From an uncultured Algibacter sp. (lineage in GTDB: Bacteria; Bacteroidota; Bacteroidia; Flavobacteriales; Flavobacteriaceae), in NCBI GenBank assembly GCA_938003745.1, contig CALKXS010000098.1:1-55475 (forward strand): a DNA stretch of 55,475 nt, in the 5' to 3' direction. The notes beneath the pieces were generated by a model that saw only the letters and a list, made by a program, of their open reading frames with translations, did not search any database and was not told where the DNA came from. Made by a program: the position numbers and the translations under genes. Positions 8,752 through 17,642 of this stretch are shown here, piece after piece (the first letter of the stretch is position 1; each line of letters opens with the position of its first letter).

Positions 8752-9540
8752 TTAAGCTAAACCCTCTTTAATCATATTAATTAATGTATTAGTATCTTCA
8801 AAAGCAATAAATTCACCATCTTTAAAATAAGAGATATGCCCTGTTTCTTCACTTACAGCCAAAGCTAAAGCATCTGTTTTTTCAGTAATACCAATAGCTG
8901 CTCTGTGACGTAAACCAAAACGTTGAGGAATATTTTTCTCATTGTTTACAGGAAGAATAACTCTAGTGGCTTTCACGATGTTATCATTCACAATAATGGC
9001 TCCGTCATGCAATGGACTATTCTTAAAAAAGATACTTTCAATAATAGGTTGTGTAACTTGAATATTCATTTCGTCACCAGAAGTTGCAAGAAAATCTAGA
9101 TTGTTATTACGTTCAAAAACTATTAAAGCTCCTGTTTTTGACATCGACATTTTATTGCAAGCAGAAATAACGGCTTCAATGTCTGTTGAGTCTTCAGTAA
9201 TGTCAGTTTTTAAAAATTTGAAACGTTGTAAAAATTCGCGACGTCTATTAAAGTTTGTAGAACCAACCATAAGAAGGAACTTTCTAATTTCTGGCTGAAA
9301 GACTACAATCAAAGCAATAATTCCCACTTTCATAAAACCACCAAAAATACCAGTAAGCAGTTCCATATTAAGAAACTCGGTAAGTTTCCAAACCAAATAA
9401 ATAATGATGATACCTATAAAAATATTTATGGCAACCGTTCCTTTTACAAGTTTGTAAACATAATAGAGTAGTAGAGCGACAAGAATTACATCAATGTAAT
9501 CTATAAAGCGCAAGTTTAAAATGTCATTGAAAATCTCCAA
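8752..9540 (-). CDS. cdaA: Diadenylate cyclase CdaA (c-di-AMP synthase)
   Basis: Joins two ATP into the second messenger c-di-AMP at the inner membrane. The 262-aa protein has three N-terminal membrane helices (about residues 15-33, 36-55 and 63-82) and a DisA_N catalytic domain with the two diagnostic motifs, DGA (179-181, in PLHDGAIIV) and RHR (211-213, in GLRHRAAIG). It is the last gene of a leftward operon that begins with folP; the folP-cdaA neighbourhood is common in Bacteroidota. The two small genes between them are broken here, but cdaA itself looks intact. Confidence 0.95.
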   Translation of the reverse strand: MEIFNDILNLRFIDYIDVILVALLLYYVYKLVKGTVAINIFIGIIIIYLVWKLTEFLNMELLTGIFGGFMKVGIIALIVVFQPEIRKFLLMVGSTNFNRRREFLQRFKFLKTDITEDSTDIEAVISACNKMSMSKTGALIVFERNNNLDFLATSGDEMNIQVTQPIIESIFFKNSPLHDGAIIVNDNIVKATRVILPVNNEKNIPQRFGLRHRAAIGITEKTDALALAVSEETGHISYFKDGEFIAFEDTNTLINMIKEGLA

Positions 9541-9575
9541 AGGCTATGGGTTTTTGTAAATTTAATAAAATATGG

Positions 9576-10230
9576 TTAATTAGAAATGAATTCTTCTTTT
9601 GATATCTGAATAGTTACTTTTTTTAATTTAGATAACTTTGATTTAAAGGAAATATAGTCTTGAAATATGAGGTTTCCGTTAAAGCATAAATTAATACTTA
9701 AATTGGTGTTTTTAGATGTAATTAAATCTTGAAGGTCATTAATTACTCCATTAATATCTGAATGATAAATATTCATTTTTATATCGTCTAATGAAGTGAA
9801 ATATAGTACTGTTTTTGATGTTTCTTCGGCAATTATATTTGTAATTCGTTTTTTACGATAAATAATATTAGTAAACTCAATAAACCCTAAATTCTTTATG
9901 CTTGTATCGTTACAAGTAAAATAATTTTTAGCATCTTTATTCTTATGACTAGAGTTTTGCTTTTTCTCTTGCAGGTATTTTATATGAGGAATAACTTGTT
10001 TTAAAGTCAGACGTTTATCCACATTAACAAGCCAGTTTGTTGTGCTAATCAAGTTTTTTCTATTAAGTTCTACACTATCTTTTTTAGTTTCATCATAAAA
10101 TAAATATGCAGCCGAAACATCTTGTATTTCAGTAATATTTGAATGATTAATTTCTGGAAGAAGTATTACTTTTTCATTTCCGCAGGAAAAGAGAATAGTT
10201 AATATGATAAGACTTATAATTTTTTTTCAT
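9576..10230 (-). pseudogene. Lipoprotein gene with a frameshift in an A8 run just after the ATG
   Basis: The long frame is open from 9576 to just after the ATG at 10230, but the ATG is one base out of frame. With seven instead of eight A (10220-10227) the start would read MKKIISLIILTILFSCGN, a lipoprotein signal with lipobox LFSC. The mature part is about 195 residues, Lys/Asn/Ile-rich, with no recognised domain. As written, translation from the ATG stops after 18 codons; any product from the TTG at 10052 would lack the signal. The cause could be a real slipped-strand mutation (possibly reversible) or a homopolymer sequencing error. It lies between a small membrane gene and cdaA in the folP operon. 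Confidence 0.7.
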
Positions 10231-10233
10231 AGT

Positions 10234-10468
10234 TTAAGCCTTTTTAGTATGGGAAGTAATCTTATCCTTTTTTCCTATAGACAAGTATAAAATAACGCCT
10301 AGAAAAGGAATTAAAAAGGACTATTAATAACCAAATTGTTCCTGTGCTATTTTTAAATTCATTTCTTAAAAGATATATTAAACAGTACACCCAAAGACCA
10401 ATATAAATTAAAATAAATGTTTGCCAAATCATAAGACTAAAAGAGAAATCTGAAATTGTTTTATTCAT
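10234..10468 (-). pseudogene. Small PLDc_N-like membrane protein with a frameshift
   Basis: From the ATG at 10468 two membrane helices are read (MIWQTFILIYIGLWVYCLIY and GTIWLLIVLF). After a T5 run (10313-10317) the frame gives an unlikely basic tail ending at 10262. Removing one T restores WLLIVLLIPFLGVILYL followed by SIGKKDK, the typical end of PLD-nuclease N-terminal (PLDc_N) small membrane proteins, with a stop at 10236-10234, four bases before the lipoprotein ATG. So this gene and its neighbour carry the same type of one-base expansion in an A/T run. Confidence 0.65.
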
Positions 10469-10485
10469 AAGTTTTAAGATTATTT

Positions 10486-11307
10486 CTAATTCAATGCTTC
10501 AATCAACTTAACACATTCCATAGCTTCTTTAACATCGTGAACTCGTAAAATAGAAGCACCTTTTTGCAATGCCACAGTATTTAAAACAGAAGTTCCGTTT
10601 AAAGCTTCCTCGGCAGTAGTTTCTAATTTTTTATAAATCATAGATTTTCTAGATATACCGGCAAGAATAGGTTTGTCTAGCATTTTTAATAATTCAAGAT
10701 CCTTTAATAATTCATAATTCTGATCTAGTGTTTTTGCAAAACCAAATCCAGGATCAATAATCATATCTACAATACCTAATGTTCTAGCTTCAGTAATGCG
10801 TTCAGAAAAATAAAAGATGATCTCTTTAGTTAAATTATCGTAATCTGTTTGTTGTTGCATGGTTTGCGGAGTTCCACGCATGTGCATCATAATATAAGGC
10901 ACGTGTAAATTGGCAACAGTTTGCAACATGTTATCATCAAGTTTTCCTGCCGAAATATCATTAATTAAAGCAGCACCAGCTTCTATAGTTTGTTTAACGA
11001 CTTCACTTCTAAAGGTATCAATAGAAATTAAAGCCTCTGGAAATTCCTTTAAAATCAATTTAACTATAGGGACAATGCGTTTTAATTCTGTGGTTTCACT
11101 CACGTGTTCAGCATTTGGGCGCGAACTATAGGCGCCAATATCAATAAAAGTTACACCATGATTTAACATAGAGTCAACGTGATTTAATATGTCTTTTTCA
11201 TTTTCATGAGACCCTCCATCGTAGAAAGAGTCTGGAGTTATGTTTAAAATCCCCATGATTTTTGGCGATGATAAATCTATAAGTTGTCCTTTGCAATTAA
11301 TAGTCAT
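10486..11307 (-). CDS. folP: Dihydropteroate synthase
   Basis: Condenses 6-hydroxymethyl-dihydropterin diphosphate with p-aminobenzoate in folate synthesis; the target of sulfonamides. The 273-aa TIM barrel has MGILNITPDSFYDGG near residue 18, IDIGAYSSRP, ISIDTFRSEV, INDISAG, MHMRGTPQTMQ, IIDPGFGFAK and the closing RVHDVKEAM. All expected pterin and phosphate contacts are present. It opens the leftward operon that ends with cdaA and is divergent from the DUF1599 gene. Confidence 0.96.
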   Translation of the reverse strand: MTINCKGQLIDLSSPKIMGILNITPDSFYDGGSHENEKDILNHVDSMLNHGVTFIDIGAYSSRPNAEHVSETTELKRIVPIVKLILKEFPEALISIDTFRSEVVKQTIEAGAALINDISAGKLDDNMLQTVANLHVPYIMMHMRGTPQTMQQQTDYDNLTKEIIFYFSERITEARTLGIVDMIIDPGFGFAKTLDQNYELLKDLELLKMLDKPILAGISRKSMIYKKLETTAEEALNGTSVLNTVALQKGASILRVHDVKEAMECVKLIEALN

Positions 11308-11411
11308 TTATACTGTTTTCTAAGCTGTTTGTACATAGTTTAAAACTTTAAACCATAAACCTTGAACTTTCTAATTATTTATGCGAAATTTACGGAAAAT
11401 TCAATTTATTT

Positions 11412-11951
11412 ATGCAAGATACTTCAAAACAATACGATGCTGTTATAGATACGTGTAAAAGTTTATTTGTAAAAAAAATGACTGATTATGGAAGTGCATG
11501 GAGAATACTACGTTTACCATCACTTACAGATCAAATTTTTATTAAAGCACAACGTATTAGAGGACTTCAACAAAATGAGGTTAGAAAGGTTGATGAAGGC
11601 GAAGTCAGTGAATTTATTGGTATTATAAATTACTCGGTAATGGCTTTAATTCAGTTAGAAAAGGGTGTGGTAGAACAACCAGACTTAAATACTGAAGAAG
11701 CAAAAGGCATGTATGAAAAACAAATAGCTATAACCAAACAATTGATGGAAGATAAGAACCACGATTACGGTGAAGCATGGCGTGATATGCGAGTAAGCAG
11801 TTTAACAGATTTAATTTTACAAAAACTATTACGCGTTAAGCAAATTGAAGATAATAAAGGGAAAACGTTAGTTAGTGAAGGTATTGATGCAAATTATCAA
11901 GACATGATTAATTATGCTATTTTCGCTATGATTCATTTAAAGGAAGCATAA
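11412..11951 (+). CDS. DUF1599 (Nmad1-like) protein with two repeated halves
   Basis: A 179-aa cytoplasmic protein made of two copies of one unit: KKMTDYGSAWRILRLPSLTDQI with INYSVMALIQLE in the first half, and DKNHDYGEAWRDMRVSSLTDLI with INYAIFAMIHLK in the second. This internal duplication is characteristic of Bacteroidota DUF1599 proteins. The family (nucleotide modification associated domain 1) has no proven role here. One base separates its stop from the next start, so it is co-transcribed with the DoxX-like gene, an order common in the phylum. Confidence 0.85.
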   Translation: MQDTSKQYDAVIDTCKSLFVKKMTDYGSAWRILRLPSLTDQIFIKAQRIRGLQQNEVRKVDEGEVSEFIGIINYSVMALIQLEKGVVEQPDLNTEEAKGMYEKQIAITKQLMEDKNHDYGEAWRDMRVSSLTDLILQKLLRVKQIEDNKGKTLVSEGIDANYQDMINYAIFAMIHLKEA

Positions 11952-11952
11952 C

Positions 11953-13260
11953 ATGAAAGTATTAGTAGCCATAAGTCGAATATTTGTAGGTGTTCTATTT
12001 ATAATTTCTGGATTAATAAAACTGAATGATCCATTAGGGTTTTCGTATAAACTCCAAGAATATTTTAGTGCAGATGTTTTAAATATGGAATTTTTAATTC
12101 CGTATGCTTTAATGATTTCAGTTTTAGTTGTTGTTTTTGAAGTCGTTTTAGGTGTGTTTTTAATAATAGGGTACAAGGCAAAATTTACAGTTTGGAGCTT
12201 GTTATTAATGATTGTTTTCTTCACGTTTTTAACCTTTTATTCGGCGTATTTTGATAAAGTAAAAGACTGCGGCTGTTTTGGAGATGCTTTAAAACTAACA
12301 CCATGGGAAAGTTTTACTAAAGATTTGGTCCTACTATTCTTTATTTTAATATTGTTTTTAGGTGTAAAGCATATAAAACCAGTATTTGGGAAATTACAAA
12401 CTACAATATTGGCGTTATTAAGTTTTATATTTAGTTTATGGTTTGGTTATCATGTGCTTTTACATTTACCAGCTAAAGATTTTAGAGGTTATAAAATTGG
12501 AGCTAATATTCAAGAAGGCATGAGTACTCCTGAAGATGCACCAAAACCTATTCAAGAGTTTTATTGGAAATTTAACGTAAACGGTGAAGAAAAAGTATTT
12601 ATCACAGACGGTTCTTATCCAGAGGTTGAAGGCGATTATGTAAGCGTAGACAGCGAGGTTATAAAAGAAGGTTATACACCGCCTATTTACGATTTTTCGA
12701 TAGAAAGCGCAGAGGCCGATTTAACAGAGCAGTTTTTAAACGAAGACAATTTAATAGTAGTGGTTTCTTATGATTTAAATAAGATAGAAGCTCAAGGTGC
12801 TGTAAAGTTAAAAGGGTTACAAGATGAAGCTAGACGTCAAGGCTACAATATAATTGGATTAACAGCATCTGGAGCGGATGCTAAACAACGTATTAAAGAT
12901 GCTTACAATATAGATTTTGAGTTTTATTTATGTGATGAAAAAGCACTTAAAACTGTAGTGCGTGCTAACCCTGGTATTTTAGAATTAGATAAGGGTACGG
13001 TTAAGCAAAAGTTACATTATAATGATCTTGAGTATTTAGAATTACCCAAGGTTGAACGTAAGGTGAAACCAGTTATAAGCGATGACGTTTTATATTTAAT
13101 TGATAATGAAATTTCTACTGAAGAGGAGTATAAAGCTTTAAATACAGAAGATATTAAAGAAATTTATATTACAAAGGATAATCAAAAAGCTATGGATTCT
13201 ATAAATGCAATTTATAATAGTAATTATAGTGGTTTTGTTCAAATTGTATTAAAAAAATAA
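11953..13260 (+). CDS. DoxX/MauE-like membrane protein of the BT_3928 type
   Basis: A 435-aa protein. The N-terminal 165 residues form a DoxX-like four-helix membrane domain (ISRIFVGVLFIISGLIKLND, then CGCFGDALKLTPWESFTKD between helices, as in redox-associated MauE/DoxX proteins). The C-terminal part has alternating hydrophobic stretches reminiscent of thioredoxin-fold pieces (LIVVVSYDLNKIEAQG; NIIGLTASGADAKQRIKDAYN). The function is unproven; the CGCFG motif and a downstream TlpA-like gene suggest thiol redox work at the envelope. Confidence 0.85.
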   Translation: MKVLVAISRIFVGVLFIISGLIKLNDPLGFSYKLQEYFSADVLNMEFLIPYALMISVLVVVFEVVLGVFLIIGYKAKFTVWSLLLMIVFFTFLTFYSAYFDKVKDCGCFGDALKLTPWESFTKDLVLLFFILILFLGVKHIKPVFGKLQTTILALLSFIFSLWFGYHVLLHLPAKDFRGYKIGANIQEGMSTPEDAPKPIQEFYWKFNVNGEEKVFITDGSYPEVEGDYVSVDSEVIKEGYTPPIYDFSIESAEADLTEQFLNEDNLIVVVSYDLNKIEAQGAVKLKGLQDEARRQGYNIIGLTASGADAKQRIKDAYNIDFEFYLCDEKALKTVVRANPGILELDKGTVKQKLHYNDLEYLELPKVERKVKPVISDDVLYLIDNEISTEEEYKALNTEDIKEIYITKDNQKAMDSINAIYNSNYSGFVQIVLKK

Positions 13261-13264
13261 ACAA

Positions 13265-14341
13265 CTGATAAATTATTTATTTAAAAAAACCGGTTACGCT
13301 TTACTCACATTATTTGGGGTAGTCACTGTTATCTTTTTTTTATTTAATGTAATGCAAGGTGATCCCGCAAAAATGATGTTGGGGCAAAATCAAACCGCAG
13401 AACAAGTTGATGCCGTAAAGCAAAAATATGGTTTTGATAAATCTTTAATTACTCAGTATTTTTATTACATAAACGATTTATTACCTATATCGTTTCATTC
13501 AAATCAAACAGAAGATTACACCTTTTTAAAGGACGGTAAATATAATGCGGTAACGTTACTTACACTAGGGAATACATCAACCGTAATAAAAGCACCTTAT
13601 TTACGAGAGTCCTTTACAAAACAAGGTAAAAAAGTTAGCCAAGTTTTAGGTGAGACGCTACCAAATACATTCGTTTTAGCAGTATCTGCGATAGTAATCG
13701 CTATTATTTTGGGTGTATTATTAGGCATTGTTTCCGCTTTATATAAAGACCAATGGTTAGATAAAATCATTCAAATATTTAGCACATTAGGTATGAGTGT
13801 GCCTTCCTTTTTTAGCGCTATATTATTTGCTTGGTTTTTTGGTTTTGTGTTACATAAATATACCAGTTTAGAAATGACAGGTAGTTTGCATGAGTTAGAT
13901 GATTTTGGTGAAGCCATGCATATTAAATGGAAAAACTTAATATTACCAGCTGTGGTTTTAGGTATTCGTCCGTTGGCTGTAGTTATTCAGCTCATGCGAA
14001 ATTCATTATTAGAAGTATTTAATCAAGATTATATAAGAACTGCAAGAGCAAAAGGATTAAGCGAGTTTCAAATTATTAAAAAGCATGCCATAAAAAACGC
14101 ATTAAATCCAGTAGTTACCGCAATTTCTGGTTGGTTTGCGTCTATGTTGGCAGGGGCAGTTTTTGTAGAGTATATTTTTGGTTGGAATGGCCTTGGAAAA
14201 GAAATAGTAAATGCACTTAATACTTTAGATTTACCAGTAATTATGGGCGCTGTTTTAGTAATAGCGGTTATGTTTGTAATTATCAATATTTTTGTCGACT
14301 TAATCTATGTTTGGTTAGATCCAAAAGTTAACTTAGAATAA
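13265..14341 (+). CDS. DppB-type ABC transporter permease, non-ATG start
   Basis: Inner-membrane permease of the oligopeptide/dipeptide (DppB/OppB) class. The first ATG (13352) would cut off the first membrane helix. The same frame is open from 13253 and encodes LINYLFKKTGYALLTLFGVV, the expected N-terminal helix, with CTG at 13265 as the most plausible start; no ATG, GTG or TTG is available. Five further helices follow, with the EAA loop DYIRTARAKGLSEFQIIKKH near residue 255 and a long periplasmic loop. No partner permease, ATPase or binding-protein gene is nearby. Length from CTG is 358 aa. Confidence 0.85.
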   Translation: MINYLFKKTGYALLTLFGVVTVIFFLFNVMQGDPAKMMLGQNQTAEQVDAVKQKYGFDKSLITQYFYYINDLLPISFHSNQTEDYTFLKDGKYNAVTLLTLGNTSTVIKAPYLRESFTKQGKKVSQVLGETLPNTFVLAVSAIVIAIILGVLLGIVSALYKDQWLDKIIQIFSTLGMSVPSFFSAILFAWFFGFVLHKYTSLEMTGSLHELDDFGEAMHIKWKNLILPAVVLGIRPLAVVIQLMRNSLLEVFNQDYIRTARAKGLSEFQIIKKHAIKNALNPVVTAISGWFASMLAGAVFVEYIFGWNGLGKEIVNALNTLDLPVIMGAVLVIAVMFVIINIFVDLIYVWLDPKVNLE

Positions 14342-14453
14342 GTTTCTTTAATATAAAAAAGTAAATTACCTCGGTGCAAGTTCACGAAGCATTCATAAAG
14401 AAAAGATATTAACATTTCGAAGCATTTAAATCTCGATTATCGAGTAAATCAGA

Positions 14454-14942
14454 ATGAATAAAATAAAATACATTGCCATCTTATTAATCGGTTTTTTAAG
14501 TTGTGAAGAAGCTCCAAAAGAGTTTTCTGCGGAAGCGTTAAATGATACATTTACAACCTTAGAAGGAAATTCAATTACTTTTCAAGATATATTGGCAGCT
14601 CATAAAGGAAAAACAATAGTTATTGATATTTGGGCATCTTGGTGTAGTGATTGTATTCAAGGTATGCCAAGAGTAAAAGCATTACAGTCAGAATATGAAA
14701 ATGTGGCTTATGTATTTTTGTCTCTAGATAGAGGTGAAGATGCATGGAAACGTGGTATAAAAAAATATAATGTTGTTGGTGATCACTACTATATGCAAAA
14801 CGGAAAAGATTGCCCTTTTGCAGATTTTACAAATATTAGTTGGATTCCTAGATATATGGTAATAAATAAAGTTGGCGAAATTGTTGTATTTGATGTTATT
14901 GAAGCTGATGACGATAAGTTAATAGAAGCATTAAAAAAATAA
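14454..14942 (+). CDS. TlpA-like thioredoxin-fold lipoprotein
   Basis: A 162-aa envelope thiol-disulfide protein. The N-terminus is a lipoprotein signal (IAILLIGFLSC, predicted acylation at the Cys). The thioredoxin fold shows IDIWASWCSDCIQGMPRV with the CxxC pair separated by Ser-Asp, and the cis-Pro loop SWIPRYMVINK. TlpA/ResA-type proteins keep envelope thiols reduced. It lies between the DppB-like permease and tpiA. Confidence 0.9.
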   Translation: MNKIKYIAILLIGFLSCEEAPKEFSAEALNDTFTTLEGNSITFQDILAAHKGKTIVIDIWASWCSDCIQGMPRVKALQSEYENVAYVFLSLDRGEDAWKRGIKKYNVVGDHYYMQNGKDCPFADFTNISWIPRYMVINKVGEIVVFDVIEADDDKLIEALKK

Positions 14943-15023
14943 CTATTTTAGCATTTCAAGAGTTTGAAATAATTAATTTTAAATAAATATATCCCTCTCT
15001 TTCTAAGAGGTTAATACAAGATT

Positions 15024-15782
15024 ATGAGAAAAAATATCGTAGCCGGAAACTGGAAAATGAACAATGATTTATCAGCATCAAAAAAGTTAGCAAAACAAGT
15101 TGCGAAATTAGTTAGAAAAAACAAAGTAAAAGGAACTAAGGTTATAATAGCTCCAACGTCTGTGAATTTAGAGCGTATAGCAAAATTAACTAGAAAATCT
15201 AAAGTAAAAGTAGCTGCTCAAAATATGCATTTTGCAGAAAATGGAGCATATACAGGAGAGATTTCGGCACAAATGTTAAAATCGATAGACGTTAAAACTG
15301 TTATTTTAGGACATTCTGAGCGTAGAGAGTATTTTGGTGAAGACGATGCTTTATTAGCAAAAAAAGTTGATGCAGCATTGGCAAATAAAATTGAAGTTAT
15401 TTTTTGTTTTGGTGAAGTATTAGCCGATAGAAAAGCAGGAAATGAAGAAGCAGTAGTTGGTAGCCAAATCAAGAATGCATTATTTCATTTAGAAGCATCG
15501 GCTTTCAAAAATATAGTATTAGCATATGAGCCAGTTTGGGCAATAGGAACAGGTGAAACTGCTACTCCAGAGCAAGCGCAAGATATGCATGCGTTTATTA
15601 GAAAAACATTAGTAGACAAGTATGGTGCTGAGGTTGCAGATAACGTTTCTATTCTTTATGGAGGAAGTGTTAAGCCAGCAAATGCAAAAGAGATTTTCTC
15701 TAAGCCAGATGTAGATGGTGGATTAATTGGTGGTGCTGCTCTTAGTGCAGACGACTTTTTAGCTATCGTACAAGCGTTTTAA
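15024..15782 (+). CDS. tpiA: Triosephosphate isomerase
   Basis: Interconverts dihydroxyacetone phosphate and glyceraldehyde 3-phosphate in glycolysis. The 252-aa protein has the active-site Lys in GNWKMN (K11), His in ILGHSERR (H97), Glu in AYEPVWAIGTG (E169) and the phosphate loop YGGSVKPAN. Length and motifs are normal. It is followed by a strong terminator at 15832-15867. Confidence 0.98.
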   Translation: MRKNIVAGNWKMNNDLSASKKLAKQVAKLVRKNKVKGTKVIIAPTSVNLERIAKLTRKSKVKVAAQNMHFAENGAYTGEISAQMLKSIDVKTVILGHSERREYFGEDDALLAKKVDAALANKIEVIFCFGEVLADRKAGNEEAVVGSQIKNALFHLEASAFKNIVLAYEPVWAIGTGETATPEQAQDMHAFIRKTLVDKYGAEVADNVSILYGGSVKPANAKEIFSKPDVDGGLIGGAALSADDFLAIVQAF

Positions 15783-15831
15783 TTAAATAATATTTTTGGA
15801 TGTACTCTTTTTAAGTACAGATAAATATATA

Positions 15832-15867
15832 AAAGACCTGTTAAGTTTTAAATTTAACAGGTCTTTT
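15832..15867 (+). terminator. Rho-independent terminator after tpiA
   Basis: AAAGACCTGTTAA and TTAACAGGTCTTT form a 13-bp stem around a short AT loop, with a T run. Confidence 0.85.
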
Positions 15868-15920
15868 TTAGTTCTTAATATTAAAATAACTGTTTGTTAA
15901 AATTAGCTATAGTGAAATCA

Positions 15921-15947
15921 TTGTTATAGTATTTAAAGCTATCTTTG
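15921..15947 (+). promoter_or_regulatory. Promoter of prmA
   Basis: TTG (15921-15923), a 16-base spacer and TATCTTTG (15940-15947) match the Bacteroidota promoter. The ATG at 15966 lies 18 bases past the -7 box. A GTG at 15945 in the same frame falls inside the box, which argues against it as the start. Confidence 0.55.
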
Positions 15948-15965
15948 TGGTCGAAAAAATCGGTT

Positions 15966-16802
15966 ATGTCAAACATCATATATGTAGGTTACGACTTTAA
16001 AGTAACACCACTTCAACCAGGAGTAGAAATTCTTATTGCAGAACTAGGTTATGCCGGTTTTGAAAGTTTTGTTGAAAACGAATATGGAGCAACAGCTTAT
16101 ATTCAAAAGGAAGAATGGCATGCTAATATTTTGGATGATATTCAAATTTTAAGCTCTGATGAATTTGAAATTACTTTTGAGTTTAACGATATAGAGCAAA
16201 CCAATTGGAATGAAGAATGGGAGAAAAATTTTAACCCAATTATTGTTGATAATAGATGTTCGGTTCGTGCACCATTTCATGAAAAGTCAGATACTCTTTA
16301 TGACATTGTAATTGAGCCAAAAATGAGTTTTGGAACAGGGCATCATGAAACTACGCATATGATGATTCAGCATATTTTAAAAAATGATTTCGAAGGGAAG
16401 TCTGTTTTAGATATGGGTTGTGGTACAGGTGTTCTTGCTATTTTAGCAGAAATAAAAGGCGCAAAACCGTTAGAAGCTGTAGATTATGATAACTGGTGTT
16501 ATTTAAACAGTTTAGAAAATGTAGAACATAATAATTCTAAGCATATTACAGTTATAGAAGGTGATGCTACTGCTTTAAAAGGTAAAAAGTATGATGTAAT
16601 AATAGCTAATATTAATCGCAATATCTTAATGCAAGACATGGAAACTTACGTATCTTGTTTAAATGAAAATGGGATGTTGTTTTTAAGCGGATTTTATAAT
16701 ACCGATATTCCAATGATTCAGGCAGAATGCGAAAAGCATTTGTTAAAATTTGAAGAAAAATTGGAAAGGAACAATTGGGTATCGTTAAAATTTTTAAATT
16801 AG
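15966..16802 (+). CDS. prmA: Ribosomal protein L11 methyltransferase
   Basis: SAM-dependent methylation of ribosomal protein L11. The 278-aa protein has an N-terminal L11-recognition domain and a Rossmann methylase with WNEEWEKNFNPI, PKMSFGTGHHETTHMM, SVLDMGCGTGVLAI (motif I) and DVIIANINRNIL (motif IV, NxNx as in PrmA). The start at 15966 (MSNIIYVGYDF) is set by the promoter at 15940-15947. clpS follows about 55 bases downstream, probably on the same transcript. Confidence 0.95.
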   Translation: MSNIIYVGYDFKVTPLQPGVEILIAELGYAGFESFVENEYGATAYIQKEEWHANILDDIQILSSDEFEITFEFNDIEQTNWNEEWEKNFNPIIVDNRCSVRAPFHEKSDTLYDIVIEPKMSFGTGHHETTHMMIQHILKNDFEGKSVLDMGCGTGVLAILAEIKGAKPLEAVDYDNWCYLNSLENVEHNNSKHITVIEGDATALKGKKYDVIIANINRNILMQDMETYVSCLNENGMLFLSGFYNTDIPMIQAECEKHLLKFEEKLERNNWVSLKFLN

Positions 16803-16858
16803 TATTAAATTAAAACAGGTATTTTAAGTCTAAATCCCAAATTAAGACAATTATAATT

Positions 16859-17134
16859 ATGAGGACTAAGGAAAAAACATTAGAAGAATTACTACTTCAA
16901 GAAGAGGTGTCAACTCAAAATGAGATTGTATTATTTAATGATGATGTTAACACGTTCGATCATGTTATAGAAACACTTATTTATGCATGTGAGCACACGT
17001 CTGAACAAGCAGAACAATGCGCCATGTTAGTACATTATAAAGGTGAATGTACTGTGAAAACAGGTTTGCTAGACGATTTAAAACCTAGATGTACTATGCT
17101 TTTAGAAGCTGGATTGAGTGCAGAAATTGTATAA
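16859..17134 (+). CDS. clpS: ATP-dependent Clp protease adaptor ClpS
   Basis: Delivers N-degron substrates to ClpAP. The 91-aa protein has the core IVLFNDDVNTFDHVIETL, the substrate-pocket residues of that motif, and AEQCAMLVHYKGECTVKTG followed by the closing LEAGLSAEIV. Length is normal. Its terminator seems to be cut: the left arm AAAGCCTTAATAAA follows the stop codon, but the matching right arm is missing at the boundary with the truncated Crp-like gene. Confidence 0.95.
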   Translation: MRTKEKTLEELLLQEEVSTQNEIVLFNDDVNTFDHVIETLIYACEHTSEQAEQCAMLVHYKGECTVKTGLLDDLKPRCTMLLEAGLSAEIV

Positions 17135-17173
17135 AAAAAGCCTTAATAAATTTATTGGGACAGTCCACGACTG

Positions 17174-17560
17174 CTAGCTTTCTAAAATAAAATTACGCCA
17201 GCTATGACCTTTGCGAAACCAATTTTGAATGCTTTTTACAGGAATGAGAATTAAACTTGATTTTTTTTCTGCAACAGCTCTTATTTTACTTATATAAGTG
17301 CCCATGACACAGGTTAATAACATGGTATGGGTTTCTCCAGCTTCTAGGAAATAGATAAGTAAATCGTCACCGTTATTATTTTCGCGTAGAATTTTTATAT
17401 TTCCGCTTAAAAGTAGCGAGATATAATCGATGGTTTGATTTATATCTATATTGATATCATGTTTTAGAAACTGTTTTACAATACCAACTTGATTAATTTC
17501 GTTGATAATGTTTTGATATAAAATATGATTGATTTTTTTTAGTAAAAGTACGTTTTCCAT
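17174..17560 (-). pseudogene. Crp/Fnr-type regulator lacking its DNA-binding domain
   Basis: A 128-aa product (ATG at 17560; a TTG two codons upstream is less likely) with the cNMP-binding beta-roll of flavobacterial Crp/Fnr proteins: ISLLLSGNIKILRENNNGDDL, LEAGETHTMLLTC and the dimer-helix start WFRKGHSWRNFILES, then a stop. Family members continue about 90 residues with a winged helix, which is missing here. The breakpoint coincides with loss of half the clpS terminator, suggesting a deletion between the two genes. The remaining domain could at most bind a ligand. Confidence 0.75.
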
Positions 17561-17595
17561 TCTCAAAAATAATTAGTTAAGATTTTGAATAAAAA

Positions 17596-17628
17596 TTTGC
17601 ATATATTTTAATAAAAACACTATATTTG
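17596..17628 (+). promoter_or_regulatory. Promoter of tRNA-Arg
   Basis: TTTG (17596-17599), a 21-base spacer and TATATTTG (17621-17628), both matching the Bacteroidota consensus; the tRNA starts 15 bases later. Confidence 0.65.
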
Positions 17629-17642
17629 CATCCACAAAATAA

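Noticed and set aside
14342-14453. CTCGATTATCGAG and repeated CGAAGCATT as a mobile repeat or regulatory site
   Set aside because: Short and without a second copy in the window; most likely old repeat debris.
14953-15010. Small hairpins (ATTTCAA / TTGAAAT and CCTCT / AGAGG) before tpiA as terminator or riboswitch
   Set aside because: No T run follows and the arms are short; not enough for a riboswitch.
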